Positions 12,476 to 25,018 of a stretch of 64,000 nt of DNA are shown here, piece by piece (the stretch's first letter is position 1; each line of letters opens with the position of its first letter). The DNA comes from Ptychodera flava. Taxonomy: Eukaryota > Hemichordata > Enteropneusta > Ptychoderidae. The stretch is from NCBI RefSeq assembly GCF_041260155.1, contig NC_091936.1:43932930-43996929 (forward strand). Direction: 5' to 3'. A program made the position numbers and the translations under genes. The notes under the pieces are model-generated. The model did no database searches, was not told the DNA's origin, and saw only the letters and a program-made list of their open reading frames with translations.

Positions 12476-13092
12476 ATGTAGCAGTATCATGTCAATTATT
12501 GAAGTTTCATAATTAGGCTGATATGTCAAGAAATACTGCATCAAATTTCATGAAACTTTGTACAGATGTTAAGCTCACATTGCTTTAACAGTGAAAAAGA
12601 CATTTATCAGTGTCATTTTAATTATTGTAATTGCATATGTAATTAACTTTCCTAATTAGAGTGATATATCCACAAATACAACGTCAAATTTGATGAAACT
12701 TGATACAGATGTTGATCTCATAGTGTTGTAAATTTCTGCATTAAACTTTATAAAATATGGTACCGGTGATAATCTATTAGTGTTAGGATAGTATGAAAAA
12801 ATGTTTTGCAACATCCTGTCAACTAATTCCCAGTTGACTCATTTAATGACCTTAAGGATAGTGGCCTAAATTGGTTTTATGTTTTCATCACCATGGAACT
12901 CATTCTTGGCCATTGAGTGCCATCTGTATCAAAGTATTTTTATCACAGACCTAATAAAAATGACTCTTTCCTCTCAGTGAGGACCTGTAATCAAAGTACC
13001 CATTAACAAGTGGGGACTGTGTCATCAACGATGACTTGTTGTAATGTAGCTTTAGTTTCGTTCTGCAGTCTTCGCACTACAGCGTGAAAATT
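12476..13092. other. Diverged tail of the satellite and non-genic DNA
   Basis: Two partial units about 135 bp apart (12520-12590 and 12655-12730) share TTTGATGAAACTT/GTACAGATGTT-type blocks. No gene signal was seen. Confidence 0.5.
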
Positions 13093-13370
13093 GTTCACAC
13101 TTCCTCCATACGGACTATGCTTTGTCGGATTAAAAACGCTGTATTTTTCGCATTCGTTATAAATTTTGAACTGATTAATATTTGTTCTAAAACTGTTCCG
13201 AGGCATGATGGAGGCTAGTGACGTCATTGTACCATTCTACAAAAAAAAGGACTTGATATTGATGTCAGACAAATCAGCGTGACAGCATGGTTATGGAATT
13301 ACATAAGCATTTTGCATAACACAGCGTTTTTAATCTGACCGAGCACAGTCCGTATGGAGGAAGTGTGAAC
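13093..13370. mobile_element. Small foldback/MITE-like element with ~50-bp inverted repeats
   Basis: Bases 13093-13143 and 13321-13370 are inverted copies of each other (outer end GTTCACACTTCCTCCATACG) with about four mismatches, separated by about 180 bases without coding capacity. The structure fits a non-autonomous DNA element. No target duplication was established. Confidence 0.75.
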
Positions 13371-16300
13371 TAATGATATGTATCAATGTGCTCTGTAATT
13401 AAAGGGCCATTATTTGTAACTTTTGACCATTTTTTACCTCGGAAATTCCATTTTGGAGGCTCATATTTGTTGCAAAATGTTGTTTTGCGGAGAAACAAAC
13501 ATGATTAGTGATGTTATAGCCACATAAAACTGCTAATTTTGTTCAAACGTGTTGCCCTACCGAGCTCGTTTGTTGACGTCTGGCATGCTCAGGCGTGCTG
13601 GGGAGAACAAAGATAATGTTGACGCCGCGATCACGCGATATGTACAAGTTCACGTTTATTGCGGGATCAAAACAACATTGCGTCGTGGATTGCCAGACAT
13701 CTGGCTACGCAACGTGCTCGGACAATGGACTACGACGTAAGTACCGCGAGCATAAGTAATGAATATTTATTTTGAAATTGCTGTAAATGGCTCGCGCAGG
13801 TGCAGAAGAATGCCTGTGTTGCAATCCGCGTGTCAACAGAGTTTGTATTTCTGTCCGGACAAAAATTGAAATTTTCGTTGTAAAATCACATGTTATTTAG
13901 TTGTAGGGCATGTAATGTTTCCGAACAATATGCGATTCTGTGTTATTTGACAGGCTATTCAACATAAGCCAGTGATCATTTCAATCAAAACTAACGGAAA
14001 AATCTCCAGAAGATACAGCTGATGGAACTTTAATTAGCTTTCTGCGTAATATGTCTTTTCCCTCACTTGTCCACTCAAACGTAATAAAACAAACATGCCA
14101 AGATCCATAAACTGAATTAACCGTAATTAAAAGAAATGCCGCCATTAAATGGCAATGACTTTCAGTTGAACAAACCGTGAGATTACCACAAATATTAGAA
14201 TAAATTCCCTAAATTATCACTTTTTACTGCATTTAGAAAAGCTTTACAATCGGAACATTCTGAAAATGATGGTAATGGAGCAATAAATTAGTTTATGAAG
14301 TTGTTGACTATCTGTTTTGCTCATTTGGATGTAGTCATTCATCAAATTTTGTTCACAAAAACATGTAGAGTACGAAATATTCAGCAAACATTGAAGTCAA
14401 AAGCTGAGTAGTGTCTGAATGATGAATTTTTACTCATTTCATGATAATTTTGCTCGTGCATTTCTGTACAGTTTGATTTAAATTATCTCAAATTTGCATC
14501 AAAACATGAATATTGCTACAAAGTTTCGAATTCCTAGGGCCAGCAGTTTATGACTTTGCAGTGTTTGACCATTTTCCAACTTTGATTAGAAAAGACATGC
14601 ATGGCTCATTTACTCCTTTTCTTGGAGGGTTCCGCGAAAGGACTGATCGCCCCCCCCCCCAAAAAAAATACGTTCATGTATGTTAACTGCAAGTTACACA
14701 TTTCGTTTGAATCAATTTTAGATAGAGTTAAGTAGAATGCACCTCGATGACAGATTTAGGACTGTCAATTTTTTCAATACTTTTCTCTTCTACCGCTTGT
14801 TGGGACTCATTTTGAAGCTCTCGGAATAAGAAAACATTCTCGGCCTAAGTTTTTCGAAAATCGAAAATTCATATTTTACCCCATAGAGTTGGTTCAGGGA
14901 TGTTGGCCATTTTGAATTTCAAATATGGGTAAAGTCAGGTAATTTGTTTTCCTACTACCAAACTTTGCACGGTGCCCCCTAATTTGTTATTCTTGATTTG
15001 GTAAGAGAATTGGTGAGAGTTTCATTCAGGAAAGTTTGAACAAAAGTTCTCTTTCATTTTTCTGTTGTTCATGGGAAATCTAGGTAATGTAAACATTAGT
15101 GTGGCCAGGGGGGGGGGGGTCGAAGGGACAGGTTCATAGTAATATTGAGAGTCTCCCATTTTACTCAACAAATCAATCTTCCTAACAGAAGATTTTGGAA
15201 TTGGATTTTTTCCCCAGTCTACTTTCACAACATCCCTCAATTTTGTCAGATCACGCATGAGCTAATATTATCACGCGAGAGCTAATGCATGATCAACAAC
15301 TGGACTGGAACCGTCGCCAAGGTCAAAGACTTGATAACGCGTGACATTCGTCATTCCGATTGCGAACGAACAGGAAAACCTACCGGCAGTAATTTGTAGT
15401 TCTATGCTCCAGATGAGAACAACACTTGCCCAGGCAGGGTTTTACGATATGACACCAATGTGATATCCTTATCGTAAACACGGTCACGGTCTGGACCGTG
15501 ACGTTAATAATAAGTGCTTATTACTCTTGATGTAATTTGCCAGGTAATCAAACAGCGTAATTATCATAAATACACATTTATTAGCTTATCTACTTTTTGA
15601 TTTATGAGCATATTTTTTAATTGCCTCTTTGTTGTGCTTCGCGTTTCTAGGTCTTTGTTGTTACTGCTAAGGGCAAATGCATAATGTCACAACATTTATA
15701 CAGTACCCGGTTAAAGCCCCAACTCCCGTATAAAAGCGCGAGAACCTACGAGAGTGGTCATAATGGTGGGATATTCAAACGTACTCGGTACGCTCTGGAC
15801 GTCGTCAATAAAAACCGTTATTTAGAAATCTACCGATTAATTTTTTTCTTGGAAATTGAGGATATGTGTATAAGTATTTGGAGCACAATATACTTGGTTT
15901 CTGACGAAATTAAATTTGAAATGACGTCTGGAACCAGGAAAAGGATAAAATATTTGCCGGTAATATCGCCGGTATAACGTTCGATGTTCAGTTTGAATCT
16001 GCATGATTGACATGATATGCAAATTGCAAATGAGTCATTAGCGATACGTTGTTTACTTTTTACGTACGTAGCGTTGATTGTTCAACGCGGGGAAAAACAC
16101 CAAATACTCGGAGCGTACCGAAAGATACAAATGCACACACACTGTGTATAATAAATACATGCAAACACATTTGATTAGGTTGTTCTCTTTTTGGAAAATT
16201 TGTTGGTCCTGAAAAGGACCGTTTTCATTTATGTTTGCCTACCTGAGCCGTACATTTTACAGACAGGAAGGCCTATACTGTCATTTATGCCCGACATAAA

Positions 16301-18188
16301 GTACGTCTGGTATGTTCGGGTTGAGACCACGGACAAGTACCAGCACAAATTCTGGCATGATCTCTCACTTTGTCTACACTGTCTGTATATCTTCTGTCTT
16401 CTTTCAAATTTCAAGTTTTCCCTCGAGTCAACGTACTGTTGAAAGCGCAATCATCGCAATGCGATATGCGTAACTATCGCTTACGCTTAGCTGTTTCCAA
16501 AAGTGATATACATTTTCTTTCCCGATCTAAAGCCGTGCATGCCTATGTAACACAAAACAAGTAGCCTCCGGAATCCAATGTGCTGACAAAACCGGGATTT
16601 TTTTTGACGCCTGCTATCGCCTTCGGCATATTCGGTCGTCACTGCTGGGTCACTTATGCTGATCAGACGTCGAGTTGACAAACGTCGCGCCGGCGGCAGC
16701 TGAGGTCACGGTACCAATCAGTCCCATAAGTTGCACTCAAATGTCCATGCTCGATCCCCATCACAGCTAGCTCCAATTCATTCCTGGCAAAGAAAATTCC
16801 CGAAGCTACCTCTAGTGCTCATCAGTGACCGCTATCTTCATAAAGCCAGTTGACATAGTGTGATTAGCAGTCTGACTCTGACTACCACGCGTTTGTAATG
16901 AACTAGTATCGCGACTGCGTGGAGAGTGTAGAAGTGCAAGTGCACTCGATTTTGGCGGGATCGTTCAAAGTAGCGAAATACTAGAACTCACCATTTTATA
17001 GGGAGGGATGAACATTAAATGAATACTCCGAGAGATCATGCGATCACTTTATTCTGATTTTATTTTAGGTGATTAAATATTAACAGGTTTGATTTCTAAA
17101 ATAAGTATTTTTCAGAAGCTTTTTGAAATAATCATAAGACAACAAATCGACACCACATTTCATTTCGGTCACCATAAAACTTGTAATCGAAGCCGGGGGA
17201 ATAGTCGTCGGTACCCTCCCATCCGCGACAGCGCCGAGTTCATGAGACAACGAAATTTTGAAAAGGAAACTACAACTACCATCCAAGAACTGTGGAAAAC
17301 TACGTTTTATAATGGAGACACAGCCCTGCCTCGCTAACTAAGGTCGAATAAGGAAAGGATTGTTTGTAAGACAAAAGCTCTACAAAATTTGGTAGACGAC
17401 TCGGCCGTTGAGCATTGTGGTAAATGTCCAACGTCGTCCATTGAAATCACCACACTCGATAAATTTGGACATCTAGTAGGCGGATTTGCTGTTTTTCAGA
17501 ACTGTTTTGATTTTTTTCCCGTTCTTTCCTGAAATGCGGCATTTCTAGGACGGTGTTTGGACAAAACGGTGCTTCATTTATATCAAGGCAAATACGACTC
17601 TGCAATCAAGACTCCCTGCAAGAGTGATGTACACTATGACTGACTGAGCCGAGGAAAACTCCGATAGGCCTAATAGATCCGTGGCAGAAAAACTACTCGT
17701 TGGATTTCTGCATCGTTTACCTGTATACAAAGATGCGGATAGCTATTGCCACTGCCATGATATGCATTATGTTGAATCATTCAAAAACGTGCAGAATACA
17801 ATGACAAACGCTTCGTTTTCGGACGAGAAACATATAAATACCATGACGCATGAGATCTAAGGAGTGTCGATCGATCGCCTGGCAACGTCATCACGGTTTG
17901 TACAAATCAGAGGCGACGCCGCGCCGAACCTCTGCTCCAGTAAGACTTCGAAAAAGTCTATGTTCAAGACAAACCTATGGGGGAATGAGTGGATGTATCG
18001 TATGGAAAGTAAACCGTAAAATTGGGTGAAAATAGTATACGTAAAGTCACCGTACAGTCATTGTTTACATTATGTGGTGAGCACGTTCTATTTTTGGAGG
18101 TGTTCAACCAGCTGTTTTAATTTGCTACTTTTTGTTCACAAAGATACCATATTAGTTATGTTTTGCTCCGCCCATTTTTATCGATTTT
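13371..18188. other. Long non-genic stretch with a repeat copy at 14.81-15.06 kb
   Basis: No exon was recognised. Bases about 14810-15060 belong to the family also seen near 0.5 kb and 34.7 kb. C/A and G homopolymers occur at about 14650 and 15110. A lone TATAAAAG occurs at 15729 but no gene could be placed behind it. Confidence 0.4.
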
Positions 18189-18210
18189 TCTCGGTAGGGC
18201 CCTACCGAGA
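18189..18210. other. Perfect 22-bp palindrome
   Basis: The core CTCGGTAGGGCCCTACCGAG, with matching T/A outside it, is exactly self-complementary with no spacer. Function is unknown. Confidence 0.9.
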
Positions 18211-19051
18211 GTTGCCGGTTTAATCGAGTCAAAATCCATCAATCACCGAATTTGCCAGTTTAAGTCTTCATCGATATCAATGGAATATCCATTCATTGAA
18301 GCCTAAATATGCTTTAAGTAATATATCATAGTACAGAACTACAAAAGGAATTTAAACTCTCACGGTGCCTTTGAAGTGAGTGAAAAAGTCGTTGAAGAGT
18401 TTCTGACATTCTCCGTCATGCACACAAGGTGTGTCGCCAAAGTTACCGCGCACACGTTTCATCTTGCGTATCATGATTTCGATATATTTGATCCCTATCG
18501 ATATACTTCACATTGTATGTTTGAACATAGGGTCTATGGTTTGATCATCAGCTGACGTTTTACTACACTGACAATATCGCGTTGGATTATATCGCTAAAA
18601 TAAATATTTCACAGTTATATACTCCTTTTGCGTTTTAACTCTGAGAATATCGGCGATTTGTTGAAACGACTACACAATATATGTCCGTTTTCATCTGATG
18701 CAAATTATATAAATAAACGTATATAAATGAAAGAAATGTTTAACGTTGAATGTTTAATGCCAGGAAGGATCTCGATTACAAATTGTTGAATGACGTCCCT
18801 TATCGAACCATTGAATGACGTGCATCTTCATCCTTATCTTTATGTACTTACGCATGTGCAGTGGAAACAATCGCCAATCTTTTACTCCTCATCACGCTTT
18901 TACTTACAGCCATTCCCTCAAAAAAATTAAATGGTGTCATTGCTTGCTTGGGGATAAAAGGATCAAACTCGGAACCATGCAAACAAATACACATATCTAC
19001 TATCAGTTGATATCAATGGTAGAGAAATTAGTCCGTGAAATAAACGAGTAG

Positions 19052-19056
<5 letters not shown>

Positions 19057-19140
<84 letters not shown>
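19057..19140. repeat. (GA)n microsatellite
   Basis: A pure GA tract of 84 bases. Ser-Leu-rich minus-strand frames here are repeat translations. Confidence 0.98.
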
Positions 19141-19144
<4 letters not shown>

Positions 19145-19207
19145 CTGAAGCGTGCGGTAAGAGTATATTTATAACCTTCAACGTTTTGCAAACAAATGTA
19201 ATATGCT

Positions 19208-20840
19208 TTATTTATTTATTTATTTATTTTATTTAGTTATTATATCTTCATTTAAGATTATAAAAATCCTTAGCAAAACAACAATACATTTTAAAATATA
19301 CGCTTACTCCAAATCCTCCACAGTCCACTCTGTGATAACACTGATAAAGATAAAACACTCACCACAAGCGGGTTACTTGAAAGATGGAGTCTACTCAGAA
19401 AACTAAATTATTTTTTCCGAAGGATTTCATCAAAAGTTAAAATCGAAAGACTTACAAACATTGAACTGTTAATCTGAATAAAAGAATGTTTAAAAACATG
19501 GGAGTAAGCTCGTCTAACGGCATTAAACGTACATAAAGAAAACGTACTCCACAAGTAAGAACAATAAGGAATATCACAAAAGACAGAAAATAAGTGACAT
19601 TTTACAGAAAGAGGCGCGAATTTAAAATCACGAATTATAGCATTGCCACGAACATAAAATTGCCGAGTCTGAGCCTGAATGTCCTCATTATCCCTACGGT
19701 CACAAGTGATTAAGTGACCAAGGTATTTATAAACACTAACATAATTAAGCATTTTACCATTAAGATAAATTGGAATTTGTCTATTAAGCTTACGAATATT
19801 TGGTTGAATTAGCATACAAACTGTCTTTTGCTCATTTAAAAATATTGAATGATTGAAACCATAATGACCACGCATATCAACAAGCATCTGCTGGCCATAG
19901 ACTCCAGTAGAAATAATAACTAAATCGTCAGCATAAATCAAAAGATTCACCTTATAGTCACCAATAAGGCATCCATAGGGAAGTGTGGAGAGATTCTTAC
20001 TGATATCATCCAAATAGACGGTGAAACAGAAAGGTGACGTAATGCCCCCCTGTTTTACCCCATTCTTTGAATGAAAAGGTTCTGACAGTAACCCATTCCA
20101 TCTCTCAACAAAGTCTTGATACCTATCGGTATACATGACAAAATATATGAGGCTTAACACCGCTATGCAATAGCTTAACATACAGAATATCATGATGAAC
20201 ATAGTCAAATGCTTTGGATGCATCCATAATGGTGATGAAAACAGGAGTATTGCAACGTTTGTAGTAATTCAAAATTTCTTTCAAAACAAAAATTGACATA
20301 TCAGTACCATGGTCTGGTTTTTAAACCCAAACTGGTGATCAGTGGTTGTTAAACATTCCATACAGCGATTTAACCAAACCCTTACGAACAGTTTGGATAT
20401 TGTTGTTGCAACAGCAACTTGACGATAGTTGGATTTGTCACAAATGTTGCCACCGGGATTTTTAGGAATAGGAACTAAAACAGTGGTCATCAATTGTCTA
20501 GGAACAGTTCCATGAATCAAAATGGCCGAAAACAAAGGGACAAAAGAACATTGACTCTATATGGAGCATACTTCAAATGCTCAGGTGATATACCATCAAT
20601 ACCCGATGATGCACCTGTCTTGAGGTTTTTATGCTAATTCACAAATTTCTTCGTGGTGCACAGTCATGTCATTACAGTATTTAATGTTCGAAAATACAGG
20701 TGTCGAATCGTTACCAGTTTTGGTCAAAATTGTTTCATAATGGCATTTCCACATATTTACTACTTCATCGTCACCAGCGTGACCATCAACTGATGATGGA
20801 GCTATTGCTCTACCTTTAGGTTTATTTATGGAAGTCTAAA
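19208..20840 (-). mobile_element. 5'-truncated LINE (non-LTR retrotransposon) with reverse transcriptase
   Basis: Read on the minus strand, 20840 to 19408 encodes a non-LTR reverse transcriptase, broken by about three frameshifts or stops. In order it shows a TGASSGIDG/EHLKYA segment (about 20570-20620), LVPIPKNPGG with NYRQVAV (about 20410-20480), a MDASKAF segment (about 20205-20225), GVKQGGITSP (about 20040) and the catalytic YADD at 19924-19935. No endonuclease is present, so the 5' part is missing, as usual for LINE insertions. After the stop at 19408 a short 3' region ends near an (AAAT)n-like run at 19208-19236, a plausible 3' tail. The superfamily (CR1/L2/jockey-like) was not resolved. 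Confidence 0.85.
19408..20223 (-). pseudogene. LINE reverse transcriptase, palm/thumb part
   Basis: The longest uninterrupted part of the LINE, 271 codons. It includes GVKQGGITSP, a VYLDDISK segment and the catalytic YADD box followed by LVIIS. The coding sequence upstream (20281-20535 and about 20560-20840) is in other frames, so this is a fragment of a degenerate ORF2-type protein that cannot be translated as a whole. Confidence 0.85.
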
Positions 20841-20886
20841 GCTTGTATATTTTATCTTAGTGTGAAAGCTTGTATATTTTATCTTT
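20838..20886. repeat. Short direct duplication, 28-bp period
   Basis: The sequence AAGCTTGTATATTTTATCTT occurs twice, starting near 20839 and 20867, at the 5' truncation border of the LINE. Confidence 0.9.
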
Positions 20887-22537
20887 CTGCACTTTAATAA
20901 TTCATGTAATCAAGATAATGTTCCAAAGCGCTACGCCTCGAAGATTGCCATTGTCTGGGAGTTTCTTTGTCGTGACTGGTTGCCGCTCATCTGAAGCAAC
21001 TACTTTCACACTCACTCAGTGTGTATTTAAACATTCAATTTATTTTCACATTTTTACCGCATTTGATCATTACAATATATAATTTGTGACCAATAGATTG
21101 TTTCAAAAACATCGTATAATTATGTATTTCAAAATAAGATGATTTACTCTTCATAGTTTTGTACTTGTCACTGACATTATGACTGTATCGGTATTAGCAT
21201 TTACACATCAAGTATCTTATGTAGTCAATGAATATTTGTATGAAGGCTACAGTATTTTTGTACTTTGTATAATAATACAGACTCGCCACACTGACTTGGC
21301 AAATTTAACTTTTTAAACTTAAAGCGTCAGTTCCTGCACCTTTGATAGTTGTTGCGTTTTAGTGTCAACTACAGGTTCTTGTTCTATTCTCCACAGCATG
21401 TTGAAACACCTACTATTTAAAGCCCGGCGCGAAATGGACCGGGATCCGGATTAATGCCAAGTTTGGGTGGGCGTTTTGGGGCATGGCTCTGCATAATGAG
21501 TCTGTTGGTAACGGTTGCTATCGTTTGCATTATCTGCGTAATCTGTTTGCTCTCAAATCACGCTCGGACTATAGGTACAGCCTTCGGAATACGCGAAAGA
21601 AAAAAAGGAAAAAATGTCAATTTCATCAAACAGGAGCTTGCTGAGTTGATCTACTGAAGTTTTTGCTGAGTTGATTTACTGAAGTTTCGGAGTCATGTCA
21701 TCGTTCGAGAATGATTCGGCTACTGACCGCCATATCTACATACGGAAGTGGCGCCGTGCGTAGTGGAAATAATCATCGAGAAAGTAATAAACATAAACAT
21801 TAAAAATAATCCGAAGCTGCCAATTTCGTATGTTGAAATCATGAATTACTGATCTGAACATTGACTGAGAAACACGGTCAGGAAAATGGTAGTAAATAGG
21901 TGAACGACGCGATGTCAACACAGCTTCCAAGTACTTAAATGCACTGTTATTGTTTACATTTGAATTCAAGTCTGGGTCATGATTCATTTGTCAATAGTAA
22001 CGATATTGTTTACACATGTTGACTATCGTGTATCTCAACATGCTATGTTGGGGTCCGGAGTAGAACAAGAAACTTTCGTTGACATTACAAACAAAAAGGG
22101 TGAAACAATCATCAAAATATACAGCTATACTGGCTCTTCAATTCAACTGACCTGACAGCATCTTCCGTTTTAGCGGTCTGCGACTGTGGTACGTAATGTT
22201 TTAATCAATAATACGCACTTGTATACCCTGCTCGTGAACCTTCGACATCACTTTAAATAGTCTGATCACAGGACACAATGAAGACTAGCGATGCCGTATA
22301 ACAGTTAAATTTGGAGTATCTTCCCTTCCTATCTTTGCAATAGGCACCTACCTATGGGTGTTACACAATATAAACAGTCCAATTCCCGCCAAATCCTCAC
22401 TCCTGATGATTGCTTAGCGCATGAAACAGCCTGTAGAGTGACAACTACAAGTTCCTAGATTCTCAGTATTACCGCCCTGCAGAAATGCATTAAGCACTAT
22501 GTTTTGCTTGCATTGACAAGCAAATAACTTTTCGTGC

Positions 22538-22539
<2 letters not shown>
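20887..22539. other. Non-genic stretch with dispersed repeat copy
   Basis: Bases about 21890-22090 belong to the family also at 0.8-1.0 kb and 36.0-36.2 kb (shared blocks AACACAGC, TAAATGCACT, GTTTACATTTGAATT, TTCATTTGTCAA). No exon was recognised. Confidence 0.45.

Positions 22540-22619
<80 letters not shown>
22540..22619. repeat. (TA)n tract, left half of the LTR insertion site
   Basis: 80 bases of TA repeat ending exactly where the retrotransposon begins. The same tract resumes at 28781, so one microsatellite was split by the insertion. Confidence 0.97.
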
Positions 22620-22623
<4 letters not shown>

Positions 22624-23185
22624 ATGTAGGTCATTTACCCCACACTCATCATGACCTGAGTTCAATTAGTCTAGAACATTCTCAAGGTCACTGCCCTTGA
22701 TGACCTAACAACCTTGAATTCAATTAGTCATGTTTGGAATGTTCTGGAAAGTTGATTAGTTGTGTAAGGGAGATAATTTTAGAACAGTAATTAGCATGTC
22801 AATAAAAGTTCTAGATTGTTCTTATATGCCTTTATAAAAGGGACGTGCTCAGCTTCCAGTCAGACTTTTGGGATCGTGTCTCTTGTGTGTTACTAAACTC
22901 CAGCAGTAGTCATCTCAAGACTTTTCAAGACCTTCACTGTCAACGCTGGATTTATACTGTGGACTTTATGCAGCTTCAAGCCTGCAAGGACTGTTCATTC
23001 ATCCGACTGACTGTTACAACTCTGAGACTGGAGCTTTGCCGTCCCAGCTGAGATAAGTAATCTGTACACTTTTAAAGCTTGTACTCTATCCCTGACTTAG
23101 CAATTAGTTTTATTTTTGTAATAAATTTTGTTTAAACGTTAACTGCTGAGTTCACCCTTTTGTTCGTTTTCTCTAGCACGTAACA
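22620..23185 (+). repeat. 5' LTR
   Basis: 566 bp, starting TGTTATG and ending CGTAACA (TG...CA). A TATA box (TTTATAAAAG, 22831-22840) and a polyadenylation signal (AATAAA, 23120-23125) place U3, R and U5 in the usual order, with transcription expected to begin near 22860-22870. Confidence 0.95.
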
Positions 23186-23188
23186 AAT

Positions 23189-23206
23189 TGGGGGCTTGTC
23201 CGGGAT
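23189..23206 (+). promoter_or_regulatory. Primer-binding site, tRNA-Pro type
   Basis: TGGGGGCTTGTCCGGGAT, three bases after the 5' LTR. From memory it differs at one base from the tRNA-Pro primer site used by murine gammaretroviruses, so tRNA-Pro is the likely primer. Confidence 0.8.
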
Positions 23207-23286
23207 ACGAATATTTTGAGCAGTTTGACAACATTTGACAGCCTTTTCAAAACTACTGTATACTGTGAACTCAGCGAAATTCAATC

Positions 23287-24497
23287 ATGGCGGAATTCAA
23301 GCCAGACGAATTTATGGATGACCTTGATCAGGACACATTTAATTCCCTCAGAAAGACAACCTCATAGCACTGGCAAATTTCCTTAAAGTAGATGTCAAAA
23401 GATCTATGCGCAAGCGAGAAATTCAGTTCAAGATTGCAAAACATTTAGTTAATTCTGGCCATTTTGAAGAGTCTGCCTTAAAAGATTATGAGCCTGAGTC
23501 TTCCTTCGAACTCAAAAAATTAGAATTAGAAATACAGGCAGATTTGGAGCTTAAGAAATTGGAATTAAAAGGAAAAATTGCAAATGGAAGAAAGGGAAAG
23601 GCAGGAAAAATTACAAATGGAAGACAAAGAATTACAAATGGAAGAAAGACAGAGAGAAAAAGAGAGAGAATTGGAAGAACATCGACTACAGTTAGAAATG
23701 AGACGTTTAGAGCTTGGACAGTCAGGAAAATTCTTCCCTTCAGACAAGTTTGACATCACTAAGCATTTCAGGTTAGTTCCCCCTTTCCAAGAAAAGGATG
23801 TTGATAAATATTTCCTCCATTTTGAGAAAATTGCTCAGAGTCTGAATTGGCCTAAGGAGTCCTGGTCTATGCTTTTGCAGAGTGCTTTGGTGGGTAAAGC
23901 CAGAGAAATTTACATTCAGTTGTCAGTAGAGCAGGCTTCAGATTATGATTCTGTGAAGGAATTAATTCTCAAGGGCTATGAGTTGGTGCCTGAAGCTTAC
24001 CGTCAGAAATTTAGGGATTGTGAGAAGGTGAAGGATCAAACTTATGTTGAATTTGCTCGAACAAAAGAACAACTGTTTGATCGTTGGTGTCTTCGGAAAA
24101 GGTCAGTCAGAATTATGACAAATTACGACAGCTTGTTTTGATTGAGGAATTTAAAAGGTGCATCCGGGTGACATCAAGACATTTATCAATGAACAAAAGG
24201 CAGATACATTGGAGGTTGCTGCACGTTTGGCCGATGATTATTCATTGACCCACAAATCTTCCTTTCTCAGCAAACCATCCCAGTCCTTTTCATACAGAAA
24301 CAATGCAGGTAAATTTAACTCCTCCTTTTCATCCAAGAATTTCTCAAGGACAGTAGAAAATCAAATGACGACAGTCCACAAAATTCAAGTAACACTCCCA
24401 CATCATCAGATCCCAAGTCTCAATCTCCTTCTGACAAACATTCGGTACACTTTCTTGTAATTATTGTAAGAAAGACGGCCATTTAATGTCAGATTGT
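23287..24497 (+). pseudogene. gag: gag (capsid-like protein with CCHC zinc knuckle), frameshifted
   Basis: Begins at the first ATG after the primer site (23287), with an acidic N-terminus. A charged Glu/Lys/Arg-rich, probably coiled-coil stretch follows (about 23490-23710). Then comes a capsid-like segment (about 23740-24100) with FPPFQEKDVDKYF-like and W-P-K-E-S-W blocks resembling the Gmr1-type Gag from which vertebrate SCAN domains derive. A CX2CX4HX4C knuckle lies at 24456-24497. Single-base shifts near 23350, 23570, 24090, 24150, 24365 and 24454 break the frame, so no complete protein is made from this copy as written. Confidence 0.85.
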
Positions 24498-25018
24498 TTC
24501 AAATTGAAAAGAAAACGTGAAGGTCAAAGTAGTCAAAGTGGATCTAAGCCCACCGGCTTTATTTCTTCATCAACTCGATTAGAGTCTAATAATGTGTGCA
24601 ACACATTTTCTGAGGTTAAATCCCTCTCATCCCCAATTAGTGAGGTCAAGGTCAATTCTTCTCAAGATAGCATTATGGGTATTTTCGAACCATTTATTCA
24701 CGATGGTTTTATATCACTTTCTAGTGATTTTTCTTCCGCTACCCCTGTCAAAATTTTAAGAGATACCGGGGCTTCCCAGTCTCTTTTGTTGGCAGATACC
24801 CTGCCGTTTTCTGAAAAGTCATTTTCAGGTTCTAAAGTTCTTATTAAGGGGGTAGATTGCAATGACTACATTCCTGTTCCTCTCCATAATGTCTATTTGT
24901 CTTCGGACTTTGTTTCTGGACCTGTGACTTTAGGTATTAGGCCTTTTTTGCCTTTCGAAGGGATTCACCTTCTTCTTGGAAACGACCTTGCTGGGACAAG
25001 GTCATCACTAATCCACTT
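24498..25018 (+). pseudogene. pol: pol: retroviral-type aspartic protease
   Basis: Open from the knuckle to 25022. The catalytic DTGA motif starts at 24762 (context LRDTGASQS) and the second conserved motif LLLGND lies near 24975. This is the aspartyl protease that would cleave the Gag-Pol polyprotein. A one-base loss near 24990 moves the continuing frame to the one starting at 25019. Confidence 0.85.

Noticed and set aside
11318..12516. Frames of 66-109 codons with recurrent IHMHVDLFCDTI-like peptide
   Set aside because: The peptide repeats with the 150-bp satellite period; no start, splice or domain signal.
22860..23051. Frames in the LTRs (22845-23051 and 28432-28647) as genes
   Set aside because: They lie inside the R/U5 part of both LTRs, differ by indels between the two copies and match no protein.
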